Part shown: piece by piece, positions 53,458 to 63,053 of the stretch
Layout: each line of letters starts with the position of its first letter
Numbering within the stretch: the stretch's first letter is position 1
Notes under the pieces: generated by a model
What the model was told of the DNA's origin: nothing
Seen by the model: the letters and a program-made list of their open reading frames with translations, nothing else
The model's database searches: none
Program-made: the position numbers and the translations under genes
Assembly: GCA_029259635.1 (NCBI GenBank)
Contig: JAJDEU010000057.1
Coordinates: forward strand, 1 to 64,000
DNA: 64,000 nucleotides
Origin: Planctomycetota bacterium
GTDB lineage: Bacteria; Planctomycetota; UBA1135; GCA-002686595
Reading direction: 5' to 3'

Positions 53458-55488
53458 TCAATCGCTCGTCGTGGGCGCGAGATCCGAAGTCGGCGCAGGC
53501 TTCGGGAGCAAGGCCAAGCCAACGAGAAAGCCGGTCGCGAGAACCAACGGGAACTGGTACCGGACGTGAGGCGAAGCGAGGGCCAGAGTCAGGCTCAACG
53601 TGTTCAGGTAGACGCCTAGGAACACGAGTATCCAGCGCGGATCTCGTCTTCGAACGACCACGATGACGAGGGCGATCAGCGACAAATAGAGGTGCCAACC
53701 GGTGCGCCAAAAAGCCCAGACGAAGCGCCGTTCGACGGTCGTGTGGTAGAGCTCTTCCAGGAAGGGCATGCCGGACTCGACCAGGGGACTGTGCGGAAAG
53801 CCCACGATGGGGAAACGGGAGATCTTCCGGAAGGTCCTGCGCGCGTCGTTGGCTTCGGAAGAGGTCACGATGTAGGGAAGCTCGTTAGCAACGGCCGCGT
53901 AGTGAAGGACGTAGGAGGCATAGCGAACCGTGAGCGATGCGCTGAACTCCAAGAACTCGCCTTCCGTCGCCTTGATCTTTTCTCCGGTGAAGAGCCGCCA
54001 ACGCAGAGTCTGTCCACCGGCGGGCCGGTCACTATCCCACCACTCGTAAGCTTCGCTCAATCGCTCGAATCCGAGTGTCTCGTCGAGATAGACCAGCTCC
54101 GAAGGCGCGAGCGGAACCTCTTGATGGACGAGTAGCGCTGAGAGCCGGATCGCATTGTTGCGAGAGAAATAGTTATCTCCGTACTCGACGCTGAAGCCAT
54201 GCTGAATGGCAAGACGGATACCTCCGAGCAAAGCGATGGTGGCGACGATGCAGACCAAGGCGGCGCGGCGCTGTTGCCAAAACACGATCGGCAATAAGCA
54301 AGAGACGCCCAGGACAACGAGAAAGCCATTGTGCCGAAAGGACGGAATCAGAGTGAGCGCCAAGATCAAGCTTCCCCAGAACAGACGCTTTTCACGCACC
54401 TTGGGCTCGAGTAAATAATGCGCGATGAGCACGGCGAGCAGTACGCACACGACCGCGTACGGAATGTCCTTCCAGAGCAAGATCGACATGAGGCCGATTC
54501 GCGGTGACAGAATCGTGAGCGCGAAGGCGATCACGATATAAGTGCGAGGGACTCTGGCCCGCCAGAGCAGAGAGAACGCGTAGCTCAGGACCGCCGCCAG
54601 GCAGAGTATTTGAACGAGAGCGATGCTGGCGGGCGATTCCCAGATCGCGCTCAGGAATCGAATCGACAGGGTGTGAAAGGCCGGGTGCGCGTTGGTGAGC
54701 GGCTCAATTCCATGGGCCTGCTTCCACTGATCGTTGACGTCGAGGGATCCGATCCCGGGGAAGTAGCTCGCCAAATAGAAGAGCCACACCGGCAGTGCGG
54801 AGAGAAAGAACGTGAGAACGACGCGCGGAGAGAATGGCGCGAGAACGCCGGGTTGAGTCGGGCAGGCCAGCGCGAAGAGGATGAACCTTCGCGCTATGCA
54901 GATGCCGAGCGCGAGGCTGCCCAGCAGCAGGAAGGCTAGGGAACCGAGCGCGAGGACGGTCTTCAGGCCCCCGCCGTCCAACCCGTTGAGCGGCGGTAAT
55001 TTGAATCTCGTTCGTCCGCTGGGGATGGGCTCCCACTGCTCATGTTCACCGCGCCAGGAACGGTAGGCGGGCGGACCTTGTGGACCGTAAAATATCCGCG
55101 GCGTCCAGGTCGCGACGAACACGCGGTCGAAGAGAGCGACGTCCTCTCCGCCGAGTTTGAAGACCAGTCGGTCTAGAGCGTTTCGCGGGACCCTCGCATG
55201 ATAGCGGAGAATGCCTTTGCCGACGAAACGTGCGGGAACTCGCTCGACGGTGACAACGGGAACCAACTCGGTCCCGCGTTGCTCGAGCACCTGCGGCACG
55301 AGCTTGCACTTGGAATCAACATCGAGCCCCACGTCGACGAGTGAATCTCCAAGAGCCGAAGTGAAGGCCAGCGCGATCAAGACCGCTGCGCTTGCCACCC
55401 CACCCCAGATCCACAATCCACGTCGCCCCATCTCCAAACTCAAGAGGTTATGAAGAGGAGCCCTAGGGCTTGGTTCACGCAAAGACAT
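53458..55488 (-). CDS. DUF6020-like polytopic membrane protein
   Basis: This 676-residue product has an N-terminal membrane helix, an extracytoplasmic beta domain of about 120 residues, then about ten membrane helices. The segment YFPGIGSLDVNDQWKQA followed by NAHPAFHTLSI is the DUF6020 signature, a GT-C-like family. It is probably a lipid-linked sugar transferase or a related envelope protein, by fold resemblance only. The first ATG is 55488, with a second at 55431 that begins the first helix more directly. It is divergent from another polytopic glycosyltransferase-like gene 211 bases away. Confidence 0.75.
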   Translation of the reverse strand: MSLREPSPRAPLHNLLSLEMGRRGLWIWGGVASAAVLIALAFTSALGDSLVDVGLDVDSKCKLVPQVLEQRGTELVPVVTVERVPARFVGKGILRYHARVPRNALDRLVFKLGGEDVALFDRVFVATWTPRIFYGPQGPPAYRSWRGEHEQWEPIPSGRTRFKLPPLNGLDGGGLKTVLALGSLAFLLLGSLALGICIARRFILFALACPTQPGVLAPFSPRVVLTFFLSALPVWLFYLASYFPGIGSLDVNDQWKQAHGIEPLTNAHPAFHTLSIRFLSAIWESPASIALVQILCLAAVLSYAFSLLWRARVPRTYIVIAFALTILSPRIGLMSILLWKDIPYAVVCVLLAVLIAHYLLEPKVREKRLFWGSLILALTLIPSFRHNGFLVVLGVSCLLPIVFWQQRRAALVCIVATIALLGGIRLAIQHGFSVEYGDNYFSRNNAIRLSALLVHQEVPLAPSELVYLDETLGFERLSEAYEWWDSDRPAGGQTLRWRLFTGEKIKATEGEFLEFSASLTVRYASYVLHYAAVANELPYIVTSSEANDARRTFRKISRFPIVGFPHSPLVESGMPFLEELYHTTVERRFVWAFWRTGWHLYLSLIALVIVVVRRRDPRWILVFLGVYLNTLSLTLALASPHVRYQFPLVLATGFLVGLALLPKPAPTSDLAPTTSD

Positions 55489-55699
55489 TCGCCCGCCAGG
55501 TTATCGGGCACGATCTGTCGCCACCAGCAATCTCCTTGCACATGAGCCTCATCGGCCTGCGAGGGTGAAGCCTCACTCGAGCACTCGCCGATCCAACATT
55601 CCACGGCGGATGTGCTCCAGAACACCGGCGGAGGCCTGCTAAGATGCGAGCCTGCAACCCGTCGTCCTCAGCCGACGCGCTCTCACCCCCACCTTCATC

Positions 55700-57277
55700 T
55701 TGCCCGATTCCCGCCCCTTAGAAACTCCCGCACTCAGTCGGATAGCGGGACCTCGGTGGGTACGAAACGTCTGGCTATTCGCGCTCCTTCCGTTCGCCTT
55801 CTTCGTAGACCGTTTCCACTTCGTCTGCGATGACGCGTTCATCACCTTTCGCTACGCGCGGAATCTCGCCGAGGGTTTGGGGCTGCGCTACAACTTGGGT
55901 GTCGAGCCCCCCGTCGAGGGTTACACCGATCTCGGTTGGGTGCTCTGGATGGCGCTGGTCCAGCTCGCCGGCATCGCCGACGTCGCTCTAGCCGCAAAGG
56001 CCACCACCATTCTCTGTGGGGCTCTCCTGCTCCGATCGATCGTCCTCTCAACGGCGCAACTCGGCGCCGGCCTCCTCGCCACATCGGCCGCTGCGCTATT
56101 CTTCGCGACCCTTCCCCACGTCGGAGCGTGGTCCACCGGCGGCCTCGGAACGATGGCCTTCGCGTTCTTCATCTTCGCCACGAGCGTTACGCTCCTCCGG
56201 GGAAACGGCAGAGCGTTCGGAACCCAGGCCGGCTTACTCGCCATCGCCGTCGCAACCCTTCGAGCCGACGGCGCGTGGTGGCTCTTCTGCCTGGGCCTCA
56301 TTGCGGTCCTCCTGCGTCGCGAACCAAAAGAGCGCCGGCAGATCATTCGCTACGGCTTGATCTCGATCTCCACACTGGCCGTACTCGTCGCCGTTCGTCT
56401 GCTCGTTCACGGCGATTGGGTGCCCAACACCGCCCGAGCAAAGGTCGCCTTCTCAGCGCTGACTCTCGAGCGCGGGCTGCTCTACTTGTGCTCCTTTTGG
56501 ATCGTCCTCCCCGCCGGCCTACTTCTTCCGATCGCGATGATTTTCCGAAGAGGCTCAGTCCCTCGCGATCCGCTCATCGCCGGATCCATCCTGATGGTTC
56601 TTGCGACCTATCTCTATGGCGTGCTGGTCGGCGGGGACTTTATGGCGTGGAGCCGCTTTTTCCTGCCCGCGCTTCCTTTCCTGGCCGTCCTCGTTGGAGT
56701 ACTCACGCAGCGCTTTGTCACCCTCGGAGTTGCACCTGCTCTGCTAATCGCAACCCTCCTAATCGGAAGCTCCATCCCGCCCGCTTTCGGAGTGCACTTG
56801 TTCAGTGAATCTGTTCGCAAAGACTTCCACTTCCGCTGGGGCCTCGGATACACGCCCGAGCTCACTTTCTGGAAGGGCATGAAGACGCGAGCCGAGCGTT
56901 GGATCTTGCTGGGGAAAGCGCTCGGCTATCACACCCGACCCGACGAGTCGATCGTGATGGGAACCATCGGCGCGGCGGGATTCTATTCGCGCCTCTTTAT
57001 CTACGACCGCCGCGGACTCGTGACTCCGGCTGTCAACGCAACTCCGGTTAGCCGGGACAAGCGGACCACGCCCGGCCATGACCGTCAGGTTCCGGTCACC
57101 TTCTTCTCGAAGCTGAATCCGACCTATATCGAAGCGAGCCTGTTGGCCAGCACCGCGCCGACGCCGACCGCGGGCCCGCTTAGAAAGATCACTCGACTCG
57201 AGCTGCCCGAAGAAGAGGGCTTTCCGCCGAATCGGTCGCTGCTCCTCACGCGGCTTGCCGGGAACCCGTCGGACTGA
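55700..57277 (+). CDS. GT-C-type polytopic glycosyltransferase-like protein
   Basis: This 525-residue product has about ten membrane segments. Just after the first helix is DDAFITFRYARNLAEG, then VEGYTDLGWVLWMA, a signature of GT-C membrane proteins that use polyprenyl-linked sugars, with the DD pair as the likely catalytic acidic site. The C-terminal 120 residues are soluble (ESIVMGTIGAAGFYSRL). The start is TTG at 55700; no ATG or GTG lies closer to the first helix, so TTG is required by the frame. Substrate unknown. Confidence 0.8.
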   Translation: MPDSRPLETPALSRIAGPRWVRNVWLFALLPFAFFVDRFHFVCDDAFITFRYARNLAEGLGLRYNLGVEPPVEGYTDLGWVLWMALVQLAGIADVALAAKATTILCGALLLRSIVLSTAQLGAGLLATSAAALFFATLPHVGAWSTGGLGTMAFAFFIFATSVTLLRGNGRAFGTQAGLLAIAVATLRADGAWWLFCLGLIAVLLRREPKERRQIIRYGLISISTLAVLVAVRLLVHGDWVPNTARAKVAFSALTLERGLLYLCSFWIVLPAGLLLPIAMIFRRGSVPRDPLIAGSILMVLATYLYGVLVGGDFMAWSRFFLPALPFLAVLVGVLTQRFVTLGVAPALLIATLLIGSSIPPAFGVHLFSESVRKDFHFRWGLGYTPELTFWKGMKTRAERWILLGKALGYHTRPDESIVMGTIGAAGFYSRLFIYDRRGLVTPAVNATPVSRDKRTTPGHDRQVPVTFFSKLNPTYIEASLLASTAPTPTAGPLRKITRLELPEEEGFPPNRSLLLTRLAGNPSD

Positions 57278-57302
57278 GGCCGAGGTGATCCCTCCAGTTC
57301 CT

Positions 57303-57584
57303 CTAGGACTGGCCCCGCTGCGCGATCAACTCTCGAACGCTGAGTACCTGCTCCCACGAGCCGTGCTTGCGCTGATACTTGTTGAACAACATCGTCTCAA
57401 GATCCTCAAGATCTTCGAGGCTCGGTTTGGCGTGTACGACCCACTCCTCTTCCTGCTCATGTCGAGATCTCACAAGTCGGGACATCAGAGTCCACTTCTT
57501 GCCGGTCAGCTCCGCCTGAACCTCGCGCTTCTCGCCCTCGTCGGTGCGCATAATCCAAACATAGAGGTTTCGTTTCTTAGCCAT
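57303..57584 (-). CDS. Small conserved-looking soluble protein
   Basis: This 93-residue product starts at ATG 57584 (MAKKRNLYVWIMRT). It is charged and likely alpha/beta, with EEEWVVHAKPSLEDLEDLETM and a C-terminal helix. No family is recognised. The first 16 codons of the longer open frame look unlike a start. It is convergent with the GT-C gene, 25 bases apart. It may be a stand-alone gene of unknown role. Confidence 0.6.
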   Translation of the reverse strand: MAKKRNLYVWIMRTDEGEKREVQAELTGKKWTLMSRLVRSRHEQEEEWVVHAKPSLEDLEDLETMLFNKYQRKHGSWEQVLSVRELIAQRGQS

Positions 57585-57727
57585 CGCGACGAAGCCTACA
57601 AGCCTTTCGCGAGCTTCGCTACGCGAAGCCAAGGTTGCTCGGCGCTAATTGCAGAACGGGTCGCCGAGCACGAGACCCCGCGTGGACAGGCGCCGGCCGC
57701 GAACCACGCACTTTCATCGGAGGCGAC

Positions 57728-58702
57728 TCAACGGGAGTCCAGATAGCGTCCCATTCCGATCAAACCCGAGTCGTCATCGGGAATAGCAGCCTCGATCCGA
57801 TTCTCCCACAACGATCGGGCGCCCCACTCGCTCGCGCCGGCCGCTTCTCGAAGCGCCACCAAGTAATCGGCACCCAGCGCTTGTGCCCACCCGCCCATCA
57901 CGATGAATCGCTCCAACCCGATGGCGAGATGCAGAGCGGCAATCGCGCTTCCCAGTGGACGAGCACCACGGAGCACGATCTCCACGGCGAACGGATCCTT
58001 TTTGCGGAAGGCGCGCGCCACGTCATCGTTCAGAGCGTCGGAGTCCGCATCGCAGGTTGCGAGTACCGACTTCGTGAAGAGATCGGGAGCCGAAAGCGCG
58101 AGGGAACGGAAGTGCCCCGCAGTGGCGCGCCCCGACGCCAAGGATCCCAAATGTCCACGCCCTCCGCAGTCGCACAGTGGCGCGTCTTCGCTCGGATCCA
58201 CACGCCAGTGCCCGAGTTCGCCGCCGCGGTGGCCGGCTCCGAGAATTGGCCGACCATCCAAGAACACTTTGTTTCCGATTCCGGTGCTTACCGTGAGGAT
58301 GCAAAAGTCCGAGCCTCGCTCGGCGTAACGCGCCCCCGCGGCGGTCAGGTCGTTGACCACGGTCACAGGCAGTATTTCGCAAGCGGAGCTAACCAACTCG
58401 GCGAGATCGAGCGAGCCGGATTCCCCTTCGCCCCACAGGGTCGGAGCGTTCGAAACTCGGCCTCTCGAATCCACTGGGCCGGGAAAAGCGATCCCGATTT
58501 GCGTCGGTGCCGATAATTCGCCGCGCACCTTGCGGGCCAGTTCGGAGAGCACGGTCATGAGTGCCTCTACGCTCGCTGCTCGGTCGTTCGGAATGGGCGG
58601 CGGTGCGGGCGTCGCGCTTCGACGAACGAGCTCTTGACGATCGGAACTCCAGATTCCGGCACGAATGGTCGTTCCGCCAATATCGAATACCAGAGTGCTC
58701 AT
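57728..58702 (-). CDS. ROK-family protein with atypical zinc motif
   Basis: This 324-residue ROK protein has FDIGGTTIRAGIW at the N-terminus, a catalytic-type VVNDLTAAGARYAE segment and the late motif CDCGGRGHLGSLASG after GGELGH. In classical ROK kinases the motif is CxCGxxGCxE; here the second Cys of the pair (GC) is His (GH), a substitution found in some glucokinase-like ROKs. It is therefore likely a sugar kinase, substrate unknown. No N-terminal helix-turn-helix is present. The ATG at 58702 starts at the family N-terminus. Confidence 0.85.
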   Translation of the reverse strand: MSTLVFDIGGTTIRAGIWSSDRQELVRRSATPAPPPIPNDRAASVEALMTVLSELARKVRGELSAPTQIGIAFPGPVDSRGRVSNAPTLWGEGESGSLDLAELVSSACEILPVTVVNDLTAAGARYAERGSDFCILTVSTGIGNKVFLDGRPILGAGHRGGELGHWRVDPSEDAPLCDCGGRGHLGSLASGRATAGHFRSLALSAPDLFTKSVLATCDADSDALNDDVARAFRKKDPFAVEIVLRGARPLGSAIAALHLAIGLERFIVMGGWAQALGADYLVALREAAGASEWGARSLWENRIEAAIPDDDSGLIGMGRYLDSR

Positions 58703-58912
58703 GAAGGATTTCGAGGCAGTAGACAGGAGGGAAGGTCGAGGTTGGCGAGCGTGAATCGGAGTATGCCGAATGGAAACCCGGCCAGCCCATGGTGAATGAG
58801 TTTTACTCAGCAGGCGGGGCCCATCGGAACGGGTGGGGAACGGAATAGCTCCTGGCTCGATTCACGCCCGTGCCCTAGCGCTCTGGAGTCGATCGAGTAG
58901 GCTGCGCACGCA

Positions 58913-59161
58913 ATGGATATCGAACGCAACCTCGGACAGCAGCCACTCGGCGAGCTGATGCTTGAGCTCAAACTGACTCCCGCCCATCTGGTCAAGGCCT
59001 CATCGGACCAGCTCAATCACAAGATGGTGAGCCGGGGGATCAAAGGGCGACGCTTGACCGGGAATGCCATGAAGAAGATTCGCGATGCGCTCAACGCGGC
59101 CAGCGAAAAGAACTTCAAGACGACGGAGCTCTTCAACTACGCGCCGATCAACGCGAAGTAG
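58913..59161 (+). CDS. Small helical protein, possibly nucleic-acid binding
   Basis: This 82-residue basic protein begins MDIERNLGQQPLGELMLEL. It contains KASSDQLNHKMVSRGIKGRR followed by LTGNAMKKIRDALNAA, which reads as helix-turn-helix-like spacing. I recall similar small proteins in several phyla but cannot name the family. A DNA- or RNA-binding role is inference from charge and helix pattern. It is convergent with ychF, 22 bases apart. Confidence 0.65.
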   Translation: MDIERNLGQQPLGELMLELKLTPAHLVKASSDQLNHKMVSRGIKGRRLTGNAMKKIRDALNAASEKNFKTTELFNYAPINAK

Positions 59162-59183
59162 GGCGAGAAGTTAGCAGCCCGTG

Positions 59184-60278
59184 CTACTTCCCAATCAGGA
59201 AGTGACACACGCAGCCGTCCTTCATCACAAAGTCGCGGCCCTCGACCTTAAGTTTTCCCGCCGCTTTGATCGCCGCTTCCGACTCATGCTCGATCAAGTC
59301 ATCGACCTGATAGACCTCGGCACGAATGAAGAGCTTTTCGAAGTCCGTGTGAATCACGCCCGCCGCCTGCGGAGCGGTCCAGCCCTCGTGAAAGGTCCAA
59401 GCCCGGATCTCTTTTTCGCCGGCGGTAAAATAAGTTCGCAGACCGAGGATCTCGTAGGTCGCTCGCGCCAATCGATCGAGCCCCGGCTCTTCGAGACCGT
59501 ACTCGGCCAAAAAGACCGCTTGGTCGTCCGCATCCATCCCTGCAATTTCACCTTCGATGGAACCGGAGAGGACAATCACTTGGCTACCCGTCTTCTCGGC
59601 GTGAGCGCGCACCGCAGCGACATGCTCGGACAAGCCCTCTAGATCATCGTCGGCCACGTTGGCGATGAAGAGCACCGGCTTCATGGTGATCAAGAAGAGC
59701 GGACGGAGCGCCTCTCGCTCGCGAACGGTGAACTCCACTTTCCGAAGAGCGGAACCCGCTTCCAGTTCACCCATCGCCCGCGCGAACGCATCGCGCTCTT
59801 CAATGGAGGGCTTGTCGCCGGAGCGCGCCTTCTTCGAGACTCGCTCGTGCGCCTTGGCCAAAGTATCCAGGTCGACCATGGCCAACTCGAGCTCGATCAC
59901 TTCCAGGTCGGCCTTCGGATCCACTCGTCCATCGACGTGAACGATGTCCGGGTCTTCGAAACAGCGTACCACGTGCAGAATCGCGTCGGTCTCTTTGATG
60001 TTCCCCAAGAACTTGTTGCCCAGTCCCTCGCCCTTGGACGCTCCTTTCACCAGACCGGCGATGTCCACGACCTTGACGGTGGCCGGCAAAACTCGGTCCG
60101 TCTTGATGAACTTGTGGATCTTCTCCAGACGCTCATCGGGCACGTCCACCACGCCGATATTCGGCTCGATCGTGCAGAACGGATAGTTCGCGCTCTCCGC
60201 ACCAGCGGCGGTGATCGCGTTGAAGACGGTCGACTTGCCCACATTGGGGAGCCCGACGATGCCGGCGGAAAGACTCAT
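59184..60278 (-). CDS. ychF: Redox-regulated ATPase YchF
   Basis: This 364-residue universally conserved Obg-related P-loop NTPase matches the family length. G1 is GLPNVGKSTVFNAI, G3 is DIAGLVKGASKGEGLG. The G4 position reads NVAD, in place of the NVAE-type motif that gives ATP preference in studied YchF proteins; the acidic character is kept. The C-terminal TGS domain (LRTYFTAGEKEIRAWTF to DGCVCHFLIGK) is intact. It acts with the ribosome and the stress response. ATG 60278 gives the usual N-terminus MSLSAGIVG. The upstream gene on the same strand is the sigma-factor fusion, 90 bases away. Confidence 0.95.
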   Translation of the reverse strand: MSLSAGIVGLPNVGKSTVFNAITAAGAESANYPFCTIEPNIGVVDVPDERLEKIHKFIKTDRVLPATVKVVDIAGLVKGASKGEGLGNKFLGNIKETDAILHVVRCFEDPDIVHVDGRVDPKADLEVIELELAMVDLDTLAKAHERVSKKARSGDKPSIEERDAFARAMGELEAGSALRKVEFTVREREALRPLFLITMKPVLFIANVADDDLEGLSEHVAAVRAHAEKTGSQVIVLSGSIEGEIAGMDADDQAVFLAEYGLEEPGLDRLARATYEILGLRTYFTAGEKEIRAWTFHEGWTAPQAAGVIHTDFEKLFIRAEVYQVDDLIEHESEAAIKAAGKLKVEGRDFVMKDGCVCHFLIGK

Positions 60279-60368
60279 GGAACTGTGCTCTGGCGCGGGG
60301 AAAAGGAATCCGAGCGCGGGAGTCTATCCGGCTTGCGAGCGGAGGGAAGGCCCCGATAGTGGCGAGAG

Positions 60369-62930
60369 TCACGGAAGGCGCAGAACCGTGGTCTCTCCGG
60401 GCGCAGGATAGACCTCGAAGCGCTCGACCTCTTGACCCGAGAGCATCAAAACAGCGTGGGTCACGGAGTCGGAGATCGAATAGGTACGCGACAAGCGCTC
60501 CCCCGCCGAGGGCCGCAGGAGCGTCGCGAATCCTCCGCCGTTTCGATCGATGATCTCGGTGCGATCACCGCCCGAATCGACGAGGAGAAGCTCGCAAGCC
60601 CGATCCGCCCAGCCTCCCCACTCCACCTGAAACGGAATGAGCCTCGAAACCGGGAGAACGAGCCGGAGGATCTCGGCCCCTTCCGGGAACTCTCGAAAGA
60701 GTTCCGACACAATCCCGACCCCCTGAATTCGCAAGAGCTCGGGCTCGACGGTGACCCCCTCCAGCCGAAACCACCCTTCGGAATCCGTGGTCGTCGAGCG
60801 TCCGATTTCGAGCGACCCCGTGTCCTGCCTCGTCACCGCCACTCGAATGTGGGGCATGCCCGTTCCGAATCGATCCGTGACTTGACCCGCAAGTGTTCCG
60901 AGCTTTCGACGATCCAAGACCAACGTGACATCGCGATCCCCGGCTCTTATGGGAGAGGATTCCATCGTGAGTGCGGACTCCGTCTCGATCAACCGCAGGC
61001 GGTACTCACGATCGAGTAAGCCCTTGAACTTGAACTCTCCATTGAAACCAGATTTCGTCCAGTCTGTCCCGCCCGACACTTCTTCGAGCGTACGCGGTAA
61101 TCCCCATGTCGCGCCCGGCTCCATCTCCAAACCGAACCGAGTCATGTCTCGGGACCCGACGAGTACTCCAAGAATCGGATTACCGTTTTGATCAACAACC
61201 CGCCCATGGATGGAGAGTGGCGGCCCACCGAGCACGAGAACAAGATCGTCCGGCCATCCCAAGCTCTTGGCTTCGTCAATCGAGATGAGCTCTTCAATAG
61301 CGGGCAAGAATCCCGCGCGCGCTGCTGCGAGTCGGAGTGGCGCCTTGTGATCCATCCAACCAAGCGCCATGCCAAAATCCAAAGCAAAGCGTCCGCTCGC
61401 ATCCGTTCGTGTGGAGACACTTCCCGCTGAGACCATCGTATCCGCGGACGGTGCTCCGCCGGGGAGCTGCACCTGACCAAAGATCGTGTGCGCGTTCGCT
61501 GTTAGCCGAGTCATCACAACTCGGACGTCGAGCCCACCCCCGGATAAGACGGGAATCGAAGCCTGAGCGAACCCGAGCGCGTTTGCGGTGAGCTTGGCGC
61601 CACCCAGCTCGGCAGCGCTCGCAAACTCAAAAGTCCCCTGCTCGTCGCTCTTTGTCTTCTTCTCCACTAACCGCGAGCCCTCGAGGACGAGACCATCGGG
61701 CAATCGCTCTACGGGATCAAAGACGATGGAGAGCATCGCGTTAGGCACGCTCTGGCCAGTTTCGTCCACGACGAGTCCGGCGACTTTCGTTCGTGGAGCA
61801 ACGATGACCAGAGGATCCGGTGTGGGTGCATCCCAGTTCACGACACCGGAATAGACTGTCGTCAAGAGTTCGGTCTCAACATGCAAGTCAAGCGGCGCGC
61901 GATCGGTCAATGAAAAGACACCCGCGTAGTCCGTCGTCACCTGTCGCTTCGCTACACCGGGAGATGCCGACGTGAGCCGCATCGCTTGCCAATCATTACT
62001 CGTGTAGTCGACTTTGACGCCGGGAACGGGAGCACCCTGAACATCGATGACTCGCCCCCGTATTTCCTTCAACTCTCGTTGATAGCTCGCGACGAGCTCG
62101 TGTATACCGGCGTGAGGATCGACCGAGGGTGGAGTGACCGCCGGCCCCTCTTGCTTCACTTCCGTTCGTCGCGACGGGTTCTCTTCAGGCACCTGAAGAC
62201 CCACCAGCTCAATACCTGCTTGAGCCGACGAGGGCTCATCGTCCATCAGCTCCGGCGCATCCAAGCTGCCGATACCGAGAACAACAACGACGATACCGAT
62301 CGCCACAAGGGCCCATTTAATCGGAAGACTCAAAGCAATCACTCCTGCGAAGCTGGGTAAAGAAGGCGCGGTTTTCGGGACACGCAAAGAGTCCGGCCAC
62401 AAGCTCGCGAGTCCGGATAACCACGCCAAGCCCTCCGATTCATCGTTCGGTTTCAACCGCAGTCGCAATCGGCGAAGGCCTTCTTGCGTCCGCGTGCTCA
62501 CCGTCGATTCCGTGAGGGACATTCGTTCGGCGATCTCGCGAAGGGAGAGACCGTCGAAGAATCGATACAACAGGGTCGAGCGGTAGGGCTCGGCGAGCTG
62601 CATCAGCTCCGCGACAATCTCCTGGTAGGCGCCCGCGCGCTCGACCACTTGAAGAGTCGAGGGAAGCCTGTCCGGTACGCGCAGCAGATCCTCACGCTCG
62701 GAGCGCCTTCGCTCGGAGCGCCCCTGGGTACGGCTGAGGTTGCGCAGAATCGACGCGAACCAGCCCCTGACCGACGCCGGCTTCTCCACCGAAGAGGTCA
62801 AGGCCACAAGCATGGCGTCCTGGGTCAAGTCATCCGCAATATCGGGATCGCGGACGAGCTGAATGGCCAGGGAGCGAACCCACCCAATCTGAGCCAAGAG
62901 CTCCTTCTGATGAACGGAATGAATCGGCAT
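60369..62930 (-). CDS. ECF sigma factor fused to a membrane helix and extracytoplasmic domains
   Basis: This 853-residue protein joins a cytoplasmic sigma factor to an outside region. Region 2 is at about 15-78 (DIADDLTQDAMLVAL, VRGWFASILRNLSRTQ) and region 4 at about 105-160 (LPEPYR-like LAEPYRSTLL, LSLREIAERMSLTESTVSTR). One membrane helix lies at about 196-223 (VIALSLPIKWALVAIGIVVV). From 289 onward there are about five carboxypeptidase-regulatory-like Ig folds (IRGRVIDVQGAPVPGVKV, VAGLVVDETGQSVP, IHGRVVDQNGNPILGV, LAGQVTDRFGTGMPHI). The fusion would let an extracellular signal act directly on a tethered sigma factor, possibly after proteolysis; this is inference. No separate anti-sigma gene is adjacent. 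Confidence 0.88.
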   Translation of the reverse strand: MPIHSVHQKELLAQIGWVRSLAIQLVRDPDIADDLTQDAMLVALTSSVEKPASVRGWFASILRNLSRTQGRSERRRSEREDLLRVPDRLPSTLQVVERAGAYQEIVAELMQLAEPYRSTLLYRFFDGLSLREIAERMSLTESTVSTRTQEGLRRLRLRLKPNDESEGLAWLSGLASLWPDSLRVPKTAPSLPSFAGVIALSLPIKWALVAIGIVVVVLGIGSLDAPELMDDEPSSAQAGIELVGLQVPEENPSRRTEVKQEGPAVTPPSVDPHAGIHELVASYQRELKEIRGRVIDVQGAPVPGVKVDYTSNDWQAMRLTSASPGVAKRQVTTDYAGVFSLTDRAPLDLHVETELLTTVYSGVVNWDAPTPDPLVIVAPRTKVAGLVVDETGQSVPNAMLSIVFDPVERLPDGLVLEGSRLVEKKTKSDEQGTFEFASAAELGGAKLTANALGFAQASIPVLSGGGLDVRVVMTRLTANAHTIFGQVQLPGGAPSADTMVSAGSVSTRTDASGRFALDFGMALGWMDHKAPLRLAAARAGFLPAIEELISIDEAKSLGWPDDLVLVLGGPPLSIHGRVVDQNGNPILGVLVGSRDMTRFGLEMEPGATWGLPRTLEEVSGGTDWTKSGFNGEFKFKGLLDREYRLRLIETESALTMESSPIRAGDRDVTLVLDRRKLGTLAGQVTDRFGTGMPHIRVAVTRQDTGSLEIGRSTTTDSEGWFRLEGVTVEPELLRIQGVGIVSELFREFPEGAEILRLVLPVSRLIPFQVEWGGWADRACELLLVDSGGDRTEIIDRNGGGFATLLRPSAGERLSRTYSISDSVTHAVLMLSGQEVERFEVYPAPGETTVLRLP

Positions 62931-63053
62931 AGTTTCAAAGAATGAGTGCCGCCGAGCCCTAGTCTAGCTTGGCAATTCGCGATCTTTCTCGCGATTCGTC
63001 GGCGGGCTCCCCGTCGCTCCCCTCCGATTCAAGCCAGCCTCTCCGTGAACCCG

